From Pseudomonas sp. WS 5079 (GTDB lineage: Bacteria; Pseudomonadota; Gammaproteobacteria; Pseudomonadales; Pseudomonadaceae), in contig NZ_JAAQWN010000002.1 in NCBI RefSeq assembly GCF_012985465.1, forward strand, positions 682,001 to 746,000: DNA of 64,000 nt, in the 5' to 3' direction. A model generated the notes under the pieces. The model saw only the letters and a program-made list of their open reading frames with translations, was not told where the DNA came from and searched no databases. Positions 47,989 through 57,395 of the stretch are shown piece after piece. Within the stretch, counting starts at the first letter, position 1, and the number at the start of each line of letters is the position of its first letter. A program made the translations under genes and the position numbers.

Positions 47989-49428
47989 TCAATTCCCCTT
48001 GTTCAGAGTGTCGCCGTGATCGGCGTCGCCGCTGTCATCGGCTGCCGACAATGGACGCGCCGGGGTACGTTGCTGCCCGGGGCCGCCGTGGGCCGGTTCG
48101 GTGCTGTCGTGGGTGACCGGGCCTTTGCGCACCAGGCGCATCATGTAGCCAAGGCCTGCGCCGAACAGGGCGAAGTACACCACCACAAACAGCGCCAGGG
48201 TGATGCTCATCTGCACCACGCTGTGGTTGGAAGAGGCGTCCGCCGTGCGCATCAAGCCGTAGACCACCCAGGGCTGGCGCCCGATTTCGGTGGTGAACCA
48301 GCCGGCCAGGATCGCAATCAACCCCGACGGGCCCATCCATAGCGCCAGGTACAGGAACGGTTTGTTGGTGTACAGCCTGTCGCCCTTGCGCAGCCAGAGG
48401 CTGAACAGGCCGGTGAAGATCATCAGCATGCCCAGGCCGACCATGACCCGGAACGACCAGAACACGATGGTCGAGTTGGCACGATCCTCAGGTGGGAACT
48501 CCTTGAGGGCCGGCACTTGCTTGTCCAGGGAGTGGGTGAGGATCAGGCTGCCCAGGTAGGGGATTTCCACCTTGTACTTGGTGCGCTCTTCCTTCATGTC
48601 CGGCCAGCCGAACAGGATCAGCGGGGTCGGCTCATTGCCGATGTTTTCCCAGTGGCCTTCAATCGCCGCAATTTTCGCCGGCTGGTGCTTGAGGGTGTTG
48701 AGGCCATGGAAGTCACCGATCACCGCCTGGATCGGCGCGACGATCAGGGCCATCCACATCGCCATCGACAGCATGGTGCGGATCGCCGGGTTGTCCTTGC
48801 CCCGCAGCAGATGCCAGGCCGCCGACGATCCGACAAAAAACGCGGTGGCGACAAACGCCGCCGTGGCCATGTGCGCCAGGCGATAGGGGAACGAAGGGTT
48901 GAAGATCACGGCCAGCCAATCGGTGGGGATCACCCGGCCGTCGATGATTTCAAAGCCTTGTGGCGTCTGCATCCAGCTGTTGGAGGCGAGGATCCAGAAG
49001 GTCGAGATCAGCGTACCGACGGCCACCATCACCGTGGCAAAGAAGTGCAGCTTGCGCCCGACCTTGTTCCAGCCAAACAGCATCACCCCAAGGAAGCCCG
49101 CTTCGAGGAAGAACGCGGTGAGCACTTCATAGGTCAGCAACGGCCCCGTGACAGAGCCGGCGAAGTCCGAGAAGCGGCTCCAGTTGGTACCGAACTGATA
49201 GGCCATGACCAGGCCCGAGACCACCCCCATGCCGAAGTTGACGGCAAAGATCTTCGACCAGAAATGGTAGAGGTCACGGTAGGTATCGTTGTGGGTCTTG
49301 AGCCACAGGCCCTCCAGTACCGCGAGGTAACTGGCCAGGCCAATGGTGATGGCCGGGAACAGGATATGGAACGAGATGGTGAATGCGAATTGAATTCGGG
49401 CGAGATCTAGCGCCTCCAAACCGAACAT
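47989..49428 (-). CDS. cioA: Cyanide-insensitive terminal oxidase subunit I
   Basis: A 479-residue CydA-family subunit. Haem ligands: His in FTISFHILFPAITIG (b595), His in YRLAHMATAAF (b558), and Met near VVFWSFRVMVGLGM (b558 partner). GRQPWVVYGLMRTADA is the conserved C-terminal motif. The Q-loop between helices 6 and 7 is short, as in the CIO subclass rather than E. coli bd-I. CIO supports respiration in the presence of cyanide. Regulatory DNA upstream has an Anr box. Confidence 0.95.
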   Translation of the reverse strand: MFGLEALDLARIQFAFTISFHILFPAITIGLASYLAVLEGLWLKTHNDTYRDLYHFWSKIFAVNFGMGVVSGLVMAYQFGTNWSRFSDFAGSVTGPLLTYEVLTAFFLEAGFLGVMLFGWNKVGRKLHFFATVMVAVGTLISTFWILASNSWMQTPQGFEIIDGRVIPTDWLAVIFNPSFPYRLAHMATAAFVATAFFVGSSAAWHLLRGKDNPAIRTMLSMAMWMALIVAPIQAVIGDFHGLNTLKHQPAKIAAIEGHWENIGNEPTPLILFGWPDMKEERTKYKVEIPYLGSLILTHSLDKQVPALKEFPPEDRANSTIVFWSFRVMVGLGMLMIFTGLFSLWLRKGDRLYTNKPFLYLALWMGPSGLIAILAGWFTTEIGRQPWVVYGLMRTADASSNHSVVQMSITLALFVVVYFALFGAGLGYMMRLVRKGPVTHDSTEPAHGGPGQQRTPARPLSAADDSGDADHGDTLNKGN

Positions 49429-49772
49429 AAGTCTTCCTCTGTCAGGTAATACCGGCTACAGGCAGGGAGGCCTGCACCCACTGCTCCCACGGATATGGAG
49501 TGTGGCGAATTGCAATTCGTTCTTTTTTTACCAACCACGTAGGGATTCTGGCTTCTTGACCCCCACACCAACGCTGCAATCGGCATTGATCTGGATCAAG
49601 CATCGTTGAAAGAGTAGTCCCATTTTCCAGGTTGGACTGTGTGGTCTTTTGCCGCGTGACAGGTTGACTCAGCCAAATAGATGCCTTGCTAAGGATATTT
49701 GCCTGGTAGCAACTATTTGTTACAGCTTGATGCTAACCTCGGCACTTCCCAGGTTCAGTCCAGTCCTTGCCG
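49429..49772. promoter_or_regulatory. cioA-MFS divergent regulatory region
   Basis: This 344-base spacer holds two clear motifs. CGAATTGCAATTCG at 49506-49519 is a perfect 14-base palindrome about 80 bases before cioA. TTGATCTGGATCAA at 49586-49599 is a perfect Anr/FNR box about 160 bases before cioA and 175 before the MFS gene. I see no ORF with family character here. Confidence 0.7.
49586..49599. promoter_or_regulatory. Anr/FNR box upstream of cioAB
   Basis: TTGATCTGGATCAA matches the TTGAT-N4-ATCAA consensus at all ten defined positions. In P. aeruginosa Anr represses cioAB at low oxygen; the same control is inferred here. The divergent MFS gene could share it. Confidence 0.85.
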
Positions 49773-51005
49773 ATGCCCAGTGAAACCCCGCTGCTGTTAC
49801 GTCATCACCGCCCTTTTATCGCGTTCTGGCTGGCCCGGATTTTTACCGCCAGCGGCTTCCAGATGCTCACCGTGGCCATCGGCTGGAACCTCTACCAACT
49901 GACCGGCAACGTGCTGGACCTGGGCTTGGTGGGCCTGGTGGAATTTGTCCCACGGGTGCTGTTCATGCTGCACACCGGGCATGTGGCCGACCGTTACGAA
50001 CGGCGCAGGGTCGCCGCCATTTGCCAGACGTTGCAGGCGTTGATCGCCCTGGCCCTGGTCATCGGCAGCCTGACGGACAATGTCACCCGCGAGATGATTT
50101 TTACCCTCGCCTTCCTGCTGGGCGCAGCCCGCTCCTTCGAACTGCCCACCACCCAGGCGCTGTTGCCGAGCATCGTGCCCAGCGCCCTGTTTCCACGGGC
50201 AGTGGCGGCGGCGCAGTCGGCCCAGCAATCGGCAACCATCGTCGCGCCGGCCCTGGGCGGCTTGCTCTATGCCTTCGGCAGCGCCTGGGTGTATGGCCCG
50301 ACGGTGCTGCTGTACCTGATTGCCTGCATGCTCACCCTCAACCTGCCCGCGCGGCAGACCCCACTTAACAAGGGCAAGGCCACCCTCGACTCGCTGCTCG
50401 CGGGGATTCGTTTTATCCGCAGCCGGCCGGACATCCTCGGGGCGATCTCCCTGGACCTGTTCGCCGTGCTGTTGGGCGGCGCCACGGCGTTGCTGCCGGT
50501 GTTTGCCAAGGACATCCTGCTGACCGGCCCCTGGGGCCTTGGGCTGCTGCGCTCGGCGCCGGCGGTTGGGGCGCTGTTGATGTCATTGTGGCTAGCGCGG
50601 TTTGCCGTGGACCGGCACGTGGGCCGCGTGATGTTTACCGCTGTCGGGGTATTTGGCGTAGCGACCATCGCGTTCGGCCTGTCCACCTCGTTCTGGTTTT
50701 CGCTGGCGGTGCTGGTGGTGCTGGGGGCGGCAGACATGATCAGCATGGTGATCCGCGCCTCATTCGTGCAACTGGAAACCCCCGATGAAATGCGCGGGCG
50801 GGTCAGTGCGGTCAATGGGCTGTTTATCGGGGCGTCCAATCAGTTGGGCGAATTTGAATCCGGCGTCACCGCCCACTGGCTGGGCACAGTGCCAGCCGTG
50901 GTATTGGGCGGGGTCGGGACGTTGGTGGTGACGGGGGTATGGATCAAGCTGTTCCCGACGCTGGCCAAGCGGGACCGCATGCATACCCCGGCCGAAACGC
51001 CCTGA
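49773..51005 (+). CDS. MFS exporter of the MFS_3/EntS-like group
   Basis: A 410-residue transporter with about 12 TM helices. FIAFWLARIFTASGFQMLTV opens the N-terminus; HTGHVADRYERRRV is the loop-2/3 MFS signature. SQRRV-type loops are followed by ATALLPVFAKDILLTGPWGLGLL and ETPDEMRGRVSAVNGLFIGA, which are typical of the enterobactin-exporter-like group. The substrate is not predictable. ATG 49773 is chosen; a TTG two codons upstream is also open, and no strong Shine-Dalgarno is visible. Confidence 0.82.
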   Translation: MPSETPLLLRHHRPFIAFWLARIFTASGFQMLTVAIGWNLYQLTGNVLDLGLVGLVEFVPRVLFMLHTGHVADRYERRRVAAICQTLQALIALALVIGSLTDNVTREMIFTLAFLLGAARSFELPTTQALLPSIVPSALFPRAVAAAQSAQQSATIVAPALGGLLYAFGSAWVYGPTVLLYLIACMLTLNLPARQTPLNKGKATLDSLLAGIRFIRSRPDILGAISLDLFAVLLGGATALLPVFAKDILLTGPWGLGLLRSAPAVGALLMSLWLARFAVDRHVGRVMFTAVGVFGVATIAFGLSTSFWFSLAVLVVLGAADMISMVIRASFVQLETPDEMRGRVSAVNGLFIGASNQLGEFESGVTAHWLGTVPAVVLGGVGTLVVTGVWIKLFPTLAKRDRMHTPAETP

Positions 51006-51008
51006 ACC

Positions 51009-51108
51009 TGTCGGAGCCGGCTTGCCGGCGAAAAACCAGAGAGCAACACGGGCCACCAGGCACCCAGCGTTATCGTTGACGATTTTCGCCGGCAAGCCGG
51101 CTCCTACA
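51009..51108. repeat. REP doublet after the MFS gene
   Basis: Inverted cores TCGGAGCCGGCTTGCCGGCG and the complement ending GGCTCCTACA, spacer about 58 bases, between convergent genes. Confidence 0.85.
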
Positions 51109-51116
51109 GGGGGCCA

Positions 51117-51563
51117 TCATTGGATGCGCAGCTGAGTCTTCAGGGTATTGCGCGGCGCATTGATCGATGTGTTGCTGTACTCGAACCAACCGGCGGCGCG
51201 GATATCCACGTCAAATACATAGATGTAGCCCATCAATGTGCCAGCGCCATTGCAGGCCTGGCTGACGGAGCCGACCTGGCAGATCGCGGTCTTTTGCCCC
51301 GCAAGCCGCGCCCCATCAAAGGTGGCGATGGAATTATTGCCCAGCCCCACTTCCATCACCGAGACCTGTGTCGGCCCACGGTGCTGGCACTGCCGGGTGC
51401 TGTCGACGCCCTCGGCGATGGACTCTTTGCACGCCTGGGACTGCACCTGGAATACCCGCACCTCGCTCAAGGCCGGTGCAGGCGCGCCCCACGCCGGTGC
51501 CGCCGCCAGCCACAGGCCGATACAGGCGAACGGAGCTAGACTCCACGCGATGGCTTTTTTCAT
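51117..51563 (-). CDS. Small secreted protein, possibly DUF4879/YolA-like
   Basis: A 148-residue protein starting MKKAIAWSLAPFACIGLWLA with a signal peptide cleaved near AWGA-PAPA. The mature part is beta-rich (VRVFQVQSQACKE, VSVMEVGLGNNSIATFDG, YVFDVDIRAAGWFEYSNTSI), with four Cys that could form two disulfides. The ending (SNTSINAPRNTLKTQLRIQ) resembles DUF4879 proteins, but I hold that only loosely. The frame extends upstream to 51698 without family support. Function unknown. Confidence 0.7.
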   Translation of the reverse strand: MKKAIAWSLAPFACIGLWLAAAPAWGAPAPALSEVRVFQVQSQACKESIAEGVDSTRQCQHRGPTQVSVMEVGLGNNSIATFDGARLAGQKTAICQVGSVSQACNGAGTLMGYIYVFDVDIRAAGWFEYSNTSINAPRNTLKTQLRIQ

Positions 51564-51774
51564 GCTTTGGATGACCCTGGACTGAACATCGACGGAGTAT
51601 GCCTCAAGGCCACACTCAACAAAACCGAGGCTGGGCGCCACAGGCCGTCGACCTGCTGGTATGATGCGCCGCTTTTTCCGATCCTCTGTAGAAAACACGC
51701 GGCGCTTGGCGCAGTTTGTGCTTTGACTTTGAGGTCAACAAATCACGGCGCCGAGCGCGCCACAGGGAGCAGGC

Positions 51775-53070
51775 ATGCTGGAAAAGCTGTTTCAACTCAA
51801 GGCACACAACACCAACGTGCGTACCGAGATTCTCGCCGGTATCACGACATTCCTGGCCATGGCCTACATCCTGTTCGTCAACCCGAGCATTCTCGGCGAG
51901 ACCGGCATGGACAAGGGCGCGCTGTTTGTCGCCACTTGCCTGGCGGCGGCCATCGGCTCGACGATCATGGGCCTGATCGCCAACTACCCGATTGCCCTGG
52001 CACCGGGCATGGGCCTGAACGCCTTCTTTACCTACACCGTGGTCCTGCACCTGGGCCATACCTGGCAAGTGGCGCTGGGTGCGGTGTTTATCTCCGCCGT
52101 GCTGTTTTTCCTGCTGTCGATCTTCCGCATCCGCGAATGGATCATCAATGCCATCCCCCTGCCCCTGCGCTCGGCGATTGCCGCCGGTATCGGCCTGTTC
52201 CTGGCGCTGATCGCCCTGCATAACGCCGGCATCGTGGTCAGCAACCCGGCGACCATGCTGGGCATGGGCGACCTGGCCAAACCCGCCCCCATCCTCGCCA
52301 CCCTGGGGTTCTTCCTGATCGTGGCCCTGGAAGCCTTGAAAGTGCGCGGCGCGGTGTTGATCGGCATCCTCGCGGTGACCATCGCCGCCATTGCGCTCGG
52401 CGTCACCCCATTCGGCGGCGTGGTATCGATGCCTCCGTCCCTGGCCCCGACCTTCCTGCAACTGGACATCGCCGGCGCCCTGGACGTGGGCTTGATCAGC
52501 GTGATCTTCGCTTTCCTGTTCGTTGACCTGTTCGACAACTCCGGCACCCTGATCGGCGTCGCCAAGCGCGCCGGCCTGATGGGCAAGGACGGCCACATGC
52601 CGAAAATGGGCCGCGCCCTGATTGCCGACAGCACTGCGGCCATGGCCGGTTCGTTGCTGGGTACCTCGACCACCACCAGCTACATCGAGTCGGCGGCTGG
52701 CGTGAGTGCGGGTGGCCGCACTGGCCTGACGGCCATCGTGGTCGCGATCATGTTCCTGCTGGCGCTGTTCTTCTCGCCGCTGGCGGCCAGCGTCCCGGCA
52801 TTTGCCACCGCACCCGCGCTGCTGTTTGTCGCAGTGTTGATGACCTCGGGCCTGGCGGAAATCGACTGGGACGATATTACTGTTGCCGCGCCGGTGGTGA
52901 TCACCGCCCTGGCGATGCCCTTCACTTACTCCATCGCCAACGGCATCGCCTTCGGCTTCATCGCCTGGACCGGTATCAAGCTGCTGACAGGCCGCTACCG
53001 TGAACTCAACCCAGCGCTGGTGATCCTGTCGATCCTGTTCGTGATCAAGCTAGGCTGGTTCCCCGCATGA
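51775..53070 (+). CDS. NCS2/AzgA-type purine permease
   Basis: A 431-residue permease with about 13 hydrophobic segments, probably importing adenine, guanine or hypoxanthine. Family motifs are [56 protein letters not shown] and [15 protein letters not shown], all typical of the AzgA (not UraA/XanQ) subgroup. Its last codons overlap the trmA start (ATGA), so the two form a unit. Confidence 0.92.
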   Translation: MLEKLFQLKAHNTNVRTEILAGITTFLAMAYILFVNPSILGETGMDKGALFVATCLAAAIGSTIMGLIANYPIALAPGMGLNAFFTYTVVLHLGHTWQVALGAVFISAVLFFLLSIFRIREWIINAIPLPLRSAIAAGIGLFLALIALHNAGIVVSNPATMLGMGDLAKPAPILATLGFFLIVALEALKVRGAVLIGILAVTIAAIALGVTPFGGVVSMPPSLAPTFLQLDIAGALDVGLISVIFAFLFVDLFDNSGTLIGVAKRAGLMGKDGHMPKMGRALIADSTAAMAGSLLGTSTTTSYIESAAGVSAGGRTGLTAIVVAIMFLLALFFSPLAASVPAFATAPALLFVAVLMTSGLAEIDWDDITVAAPVVITALAMPFTYSIANGIAFGFIAWTGIKLLTGRYRELNPALVILSILFVIKLGWFPA

Positions 53071-54146
53071 CTTTTGACGCAGCAAGTTACGCCCTGCAAC
53101 TGCAAGAAAAGGTCACGCGCTTGCGTGACCTGCTCGCGCCGTTCGATGCGCCCGAGCCACAGGTATTCGATTCGCCCCTGCAGAACTTCCGCCTGCGCGC
53201 CGAGTTCCGCCTGTGGCGCGAAGGCGGTCAGCGCCATTACGCGATGTTCTCCCAGGACGACAAGCGCACGCCGATCCTGATCGAAGAGTTTCCCATCGCC
53301 AGCCTGCGCATCAACCAGTTGATGCCGCAACTCAAGGCCGCCTGGCAAGCCAGCGCCGCCCTGAGCCACAAGCTGTTCCAGGTGGAGTTCCTCACCACCC
53401 TGGCCGGCGATGCGATGATCACGCTGTGCTATCACCGCCCGCTGGACGAGCATTGGCACGCGGCTGCCAACAAGCTGGCGGCCGACCTGAACGTCAGCAT
53501 CATTGGCCGTTCCAAGGGCAAGCGCGACGTGATCGGCCACGACTATGTGGTGGAGAAACTCGATGTCGGCGGTCGCACCTTCAGCTATCGCCAGCCCGAA
53601 GGCGCCTTCACCCAGCCCAACGGCACGGTGAACCAGAAAATGCTCAACTGGGCCTATGAGGCCCTGGGCGATCGCAGTGATGACCTGCTGGAGCTGTACT
53701 GCGGCAACGGCAACTTCACCCTGCCCCTGGCTACCCGCGTGCGCAAAGTGCTGGCCACCGAGATCAGCAAGACCTCGGTCAACGCCGCCCTGAGCAACCT
53801 CGATGAAAACGCGGTGGATAACGTCACCCTGGTGCGCCTGTCCGCCGAAGAACTGACCCAAGCCCTGAACGAAGTGCGGCCATTCCGACGCCTGCACGGT
53901 ATCGACCTCAAGAGCTATGAGTTCGCCAGCATCTTCGTCGACCCGCCCCGCGCAGGCATGGACCCGGACACCTGCGAGTTGACCCGACGCTTCGAGAACA
54001 TCCTGTACATCTCCTGCAACCCGGAAACGCTGGCGGCGAACATTGCGCAACTGCACGACACGCACCGCATCACCCGGTGTGCGATGTTCGACCAGTTCCC
54101 GTGGACCCACCATATGGAATCGGGCGTGCTGCTGACCCGGCGCTAA
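53067..54146 (+). CDS. trmA: tRNA (uracil-54,C5)-methyltransferase TrmA
   Basis: A 359-residue SAM-dependent enzyme that makes T54 in tRNA. The SAM motif is [16 protein letters not shown], the catalytic region is [16 protein letters not shown], and the nucleophilic Cys is in [14 protein letters not shown]. The N-terminal RNA-binding part is present and the length matches E. coli TrmA (366). Translationally coupled to the purine permease. Confidence 0.97.
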   Translation: MTFDAASYALQLQEKVTRLRDLLAPFDAPEPQVFDSPLQNFRLRAEFRLWREGGQRHYAMFSQDDKRTPILIEEFPIASLRINQLMPQLKAAWQASAALSHKLFQVEFLTTLAGDAMITLCYHRPLDEHWHAAANKLAADLNVSIIGRSKGKRDVIGHDYVVEKLDVGGRTFSYRQPEGAFTQPNGTVNQKMLNWAYEALGDRSDDLLELYCGNGNFTLPLATRVRKVLATEISKTSVNAALSNLDENAVDNVTLVRLSAEELTQALNEVRPFRRLHGIDLKSYEFASIFVDPPRAGMDPDTCELTRRFENILYISCNPETLAANIAQLHDTHRITRCAMFDQFPWTHHMESGVLLTRR

Positions 54147-54174
54147 ACCCTCGGTCCCGGCAGATCTGGAAAAA

Positions 54175-54263
54175 TGTGGGAGCGGGCTTGCCCGCGATTG
54201 CGGTGTATCAGTCAAAATCTATCTGGCTGACCCACCGTAATCGCGGGCAAGCCCGTTCCCACA
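54175..54263. repeat. REP doublet after trmA
   Basis: Inverted cores TGTGGGAGCGGGCTTGCCCG and the complement ending GCCCGTTCCCACA, in the convergent gap with the haem receptor gene. The remaining ~130 bases to 54393 show no further gene or clear motif. Confidence 0.87.
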
Positions 54264-54393
54264 TAAGCCCGCTACCCCGGCTGTGCATCATTGCTCCTTG
54301 CATGGCCGGCCGCCCTGCTTGCCATTGGCGCGGGCGGCGGCCGACTTGGCGACTCCTTCTAAGTGCCCAGGCCGGAACGCTGGAACACCTTGC

Positions 54394-57144
54394 TCAGAAC
54401 TTGTACTCAAGCATCCCGCTCAACGTACGGCCCCGCGCCAGGCTGAGGTTGTTGGCGTCGCCCATGGCCACGAAATAGGCTTCATCGGTGGCGTTTTCCA
54501 GGGCCAGGCCAAGGTTCAAGTGGTCGGTCATCCAGTAACTGGCATACAGGTCGTAGAGGGTGTACTGCGGCCACAGCGCCTGGTCGATAAAGTCATAACC
54601 CTGCTGGTTGAGGTTGGCACCGTTGCCCGAGCTGTAGCGCACCCGCACGCCGGTATCCAGGCGTTTTTCCAGGAACCGCGCGCCCAACGTCACCGAGCCG
54701 CGATCCGCCGGCATATAGGTGGCGTTGCCCATGATCCGCCCGCAACTTTCCTTGTTGTTGGCAACGTCATCATCCAGCACTTCATAAGTAGTGACCGGCC
54801 GGATGCCGGGGCGCCCATCCGGGCGGATGTAGGACTCGATCCGCGTAGTCCGCGGCCCGCTGGTCTTGGCTCCGCCCATGTAGTAGTTCTTCGAGCAGAA
54901 GTCGTTACTGCCGATCATATGGGTGTAGCTCAAGTTGGCGTAGGCCCGGCCCATGTCGTAGTTGAGCTGGTACTCCATACCGCGAAAGCGCGTCGGGCCG
55001 GTGTTGTTGACGTAGGCCATGGTTCCGAGAAAACCGCCGACACTGGTGTCTGGCAAGCTGACGCTGTGGTTGAGGAACGAGAAGTTGTCGATCTTGGTAT
55101 CGAAGTAGGCGACCTTCATGCCCAGGCGGTCGTCGTTGAAAAACAGCCCTTCCTTGAACACGTTGACGCCCATTTCCCAATCCCGCGACTCTTCAGCCTT
55201 AAGGTACGGGTTGGGGAACACCCGCTCTGCCGAGCTGCCACCATGGGGGCGACCGGTCATGAAGGTTTCCGTGACCGCCGGCGGGCGCCAGCCCTTGCCC
55301 CAACGCGCATAGAGTTGCATCCACTCAAGCCCCGGCTTGACGCCGATGCCGAAGGTGGGCGAGAAGTGCCCCTCTTCATTATCGATATCAAACACCTCGG
55401 CCACACGCTTGGCGCCCACCAGGCTGTTGTAGAAGCGGTCGCGCTTGTACAGGGTCATCCCGGTTTTGCCTTCAAGCCGGTAGCGGTCGTAACGCAGGCC
55501 GGCATCCAGGGTCAGCCAGTTGCCATATTCGTATTGCAGGTTGTTGAACAAGCTGGCGATGGTGCGTTTACCGCCCGGGGTGTCGCCTTCGACATACGGC
55601 AGCAGCCCCTGGAGGTTGACCGCCTCGACCTTGTTGGTGCGCGGCTTGAATTGGTCCTGGTACATCTCCAGGCCGTAGTTCCATTTGACCCGGCCCAGTG
55701 CCTCGAAATCGAAGCGCGAGGTGTTGTCCGCTTGCAGGCCCCAGGTATCGGTCTGGAAGTGATCGGTGTAGCCGCCGACCTCGTTGCCCGTACCAGGTGA
55801 CGACAGGTTTGGCGCATTGGTGCGTTCCAACTGGGTGCTGACGTAATACGCCTTGGCCTTGAAATCGATCAGCGGGTTGTCTGGCGTGTAGCTATAGTCC
55901 AGCGCGACGTTCTTGGCCGCAAGGTTGTTCTTGCTCACGCGCCGGTAGTAAACGCTTTGTGCATCGTCGGCGGTATAGGCCCAGGCGTCGTTGCTGTCGC
56001 TGTCGCTTTGCAGGTAGCTCAGTTGCACACGCTGGTCATTGGGCAGGTTCAGGCCCAGTTTGACGATCTGCGAGCGAGTCACGCTGCCCATATCGCCGAC
56101 CTCGCTGTTCAACCAATCGTCAAACGCCTCGGGCTGATACTTGCGCGCGCGCAGGTTGGTGCCCAGCTTCTGGTCGTTGTGGGTGCCGGCGTGGTAATCG
56201 CCGAAATGCCGCTCGCTGTAACCCAGCAGCACATCGCCACGCTCATCGCCAAAGGCAAATACACCGCTGCCATTGAAGTGGGTGCCATTGCCCAGTTTGC
56301 CGATGCCATTACCCGCGCGCAGACGCCCGCCGTACTCCTTGCCATCGGCCAGGAACTCGCTGGCGTCCAGGGTCTTGAATGACGCAATGCCACCGAGCAC
56401 CGCCGCACCGCCCATGCCCGACTGGCTGCCTTTGTCGATCTCGATGCTGGAGATAAATTCAGGGTCGATCACCATCGTGCCGTTGCGCTGCTGGTGGCCG
56501 TTGACGTTGAAGTTCTGGCGCATGCCGTCAATGTTCATATTGACCCGGCCATAGTCCTGCACCCCACGGATATTCACCGACAAGCCAGGGTCACGCTGGT
56601 TGACGGCGGTGTAGACACCGGCGGTTTCCTCGAGCATGTCGGCGGCGTGCCGGGGTGGGCGCTTGTCGATCTGCTCGCGGGTGATCACCGCCACCGAGCG
56701 CGGGGTTTCATACACCCAGTCACTGGGCTTGCCGTTGGTGTTGGCGTTGATGGTGGTGGTGCCGACGGTCAACGCGTTGTCCTGTTCGACATTGACGCGA
56801 TTGAGGGTGACCTGGCGCTCGCCGGTGAAGCGATACTCCACCGGCGCACTGCCCAGCAAACGCCCCAGGCCTTCCTGGACACTGTATTGGCCCTTCAGCG
56901 CGGTGCTGCTGAGGCCTTGCAGGCGGGGGCTATCGAACAGCACCTGCAAACCAGCCTGGTCGGCAAACGCCAGGACCGCGCCGCCCAGGGGTTGGGCGGG
57001 AATATCGAACATCAGCGTCGCAGGCTGCGAAGCGCCGGCCACCGGGGCGGCGGCGTAGGCCTGCCCGGCGCAGGCAAACAGACCCAAGTGAATGGCCAGG
57101 GCCAACCGGCTGCCGGTGACGCGCCCTTTGGTGATTGCAGACAT
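54394..57144 (-). CDS. TonB-dependent haem receptor, HasR/HxuA type
   Basis: A 916-residue outer-membrane receptor. Signal peptide to about residue 32; an STN signalling domain (LMFDIPAQPLGGAVLAFADQ... about 43-118); the plug (VYETPRSVAVITREQIDKRP); and a 22-stranded barrel ending LSGMLEYKF. NGHQQRNGTMVIDPEFISSI and GGAAVLGGIASFKTLDASE are typical of haem/haemoglobin receptors. The STN domain means it signals to the adjacent FecR and sigma factor. No HasA haemophore gene is in the window, so an HxuA-like function is possible. ATG 57144 is preferred over 57201. Confidence 0.9.
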   Translation of the reverse strand: MSAITKGRVTGSRLALAIHLGLFACAGQAYAAAPVAGASQPATLMFDIPAQPLGGAVLAFADQAGLQVLFDSPRLQGLSSTALKGQYSVQEGLGRLLGSAPVEYRFTGERQVTLNRVNVEQDNALTVGTTTINANTNGKPSDWVYETPRSVAVITREQIDKRPPRHAADMLEETAGVYTAVNQRDPGLSVNIRGVQDYGRVNMNIDGMRQNFNVNGHQQRNGTMVIDPEFISSIEIDKGSQSGMGGAAVLGGIASFKTLDASEFLADGKEYGGRLRAGNGIGKLGNGTHFNGSGVFAFGDERGDVLLGYSERHFGDYHAGTHNDQKLGTNLRARKYQPEAFDDWLNSEVGDMGSVTRSQIVKLGLNLPNDQRVQLSYLQSDSDSNDAWAYTADDAQSVYYRRVSKNNLAAKNVALDYSYTPDNPLIDFKAKAYYVSTQLERTNAPNLSSPGTGNEVGGYTDHFQTDTWGLQADNTSRFDFEALGRVKWNYGLEMYQDQFKPRTNKVEAVNLQGLLPYVEGDTPGGKRTIASLFNNLQYEYGNWLTLDAGLRYDRYRLEGKTGMTLYKRDRFYNSLVGAKRVAEVFDIDNEEGHFSPTFGIGVKPGLEWMQLYARWGKGWRPPAVTETFMTGRPHGGSSAERVFPNPYLKAEESRDWEMGVNVFKEGLFFNDDRLGMKVAYFDTKIDNFSFLNHSVSLPDTSVGGFLGTMAYVNNTGPTRFRGMEYQLNYDMGRAYANLSYTHMIGSNDFCSKNYYMGGAKTSGPRTTRIESYIRPDGRPGIRPVTTYEVLDDDVANNKESCGRIMGNATYMPADRGSVTLGARFLEKRLDTGVRVRYSSGNGANLNQQGYDFIDQALWPQYTLYDLYASYWMTDHLNLGLALENATDEAYFVAMGDANNLSLARGRTLSGMLEYKF

Positions 57145-57395
57145 CGTTGTGATCCCTTCGCTGAGCGTTTTTTGTTTATGCGAATACTTCTCGATTAGCA
57201 AGACGCGTCAGGGATAGAGACTCAGTAAGTGTTTCTGAAAATTGTTTGAAGATCAGCCAGGAATGCGGGCTTGTGTAGGAGCTGGCTTGCCGGCGATGCA
57301 GGCAACTCGGTCTACCAGGTAGACCGAGGTGATGCTATCGCAGGCTAGCCAGCGCCCACACAAAAGCGCCCGTTCACAGGGAGGTTTGCGGTATG
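57145..57395. other. Spacer between fecR-like and receptor genes
   Basis: These 251 bases hold a REP pair and the likely ECF-dependent promoter of the receptor within the ~125 bases just upstream of it. The ECF promoter cannot be assigned by eye. Confidence 0.5.
57274..57360. repeat. REP doublet between receptor and anti-sigma genes
   Basis: The left core TGTAGGAGCTGGCTTGCCGG is intact; the right copy has point changes (GCAGGCTAGCCAGCGCCCACA). The spacer carries an inner hairpin ACTCGGTCTACC/GGTAGACCGAGGT. Confidence 0.87.
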
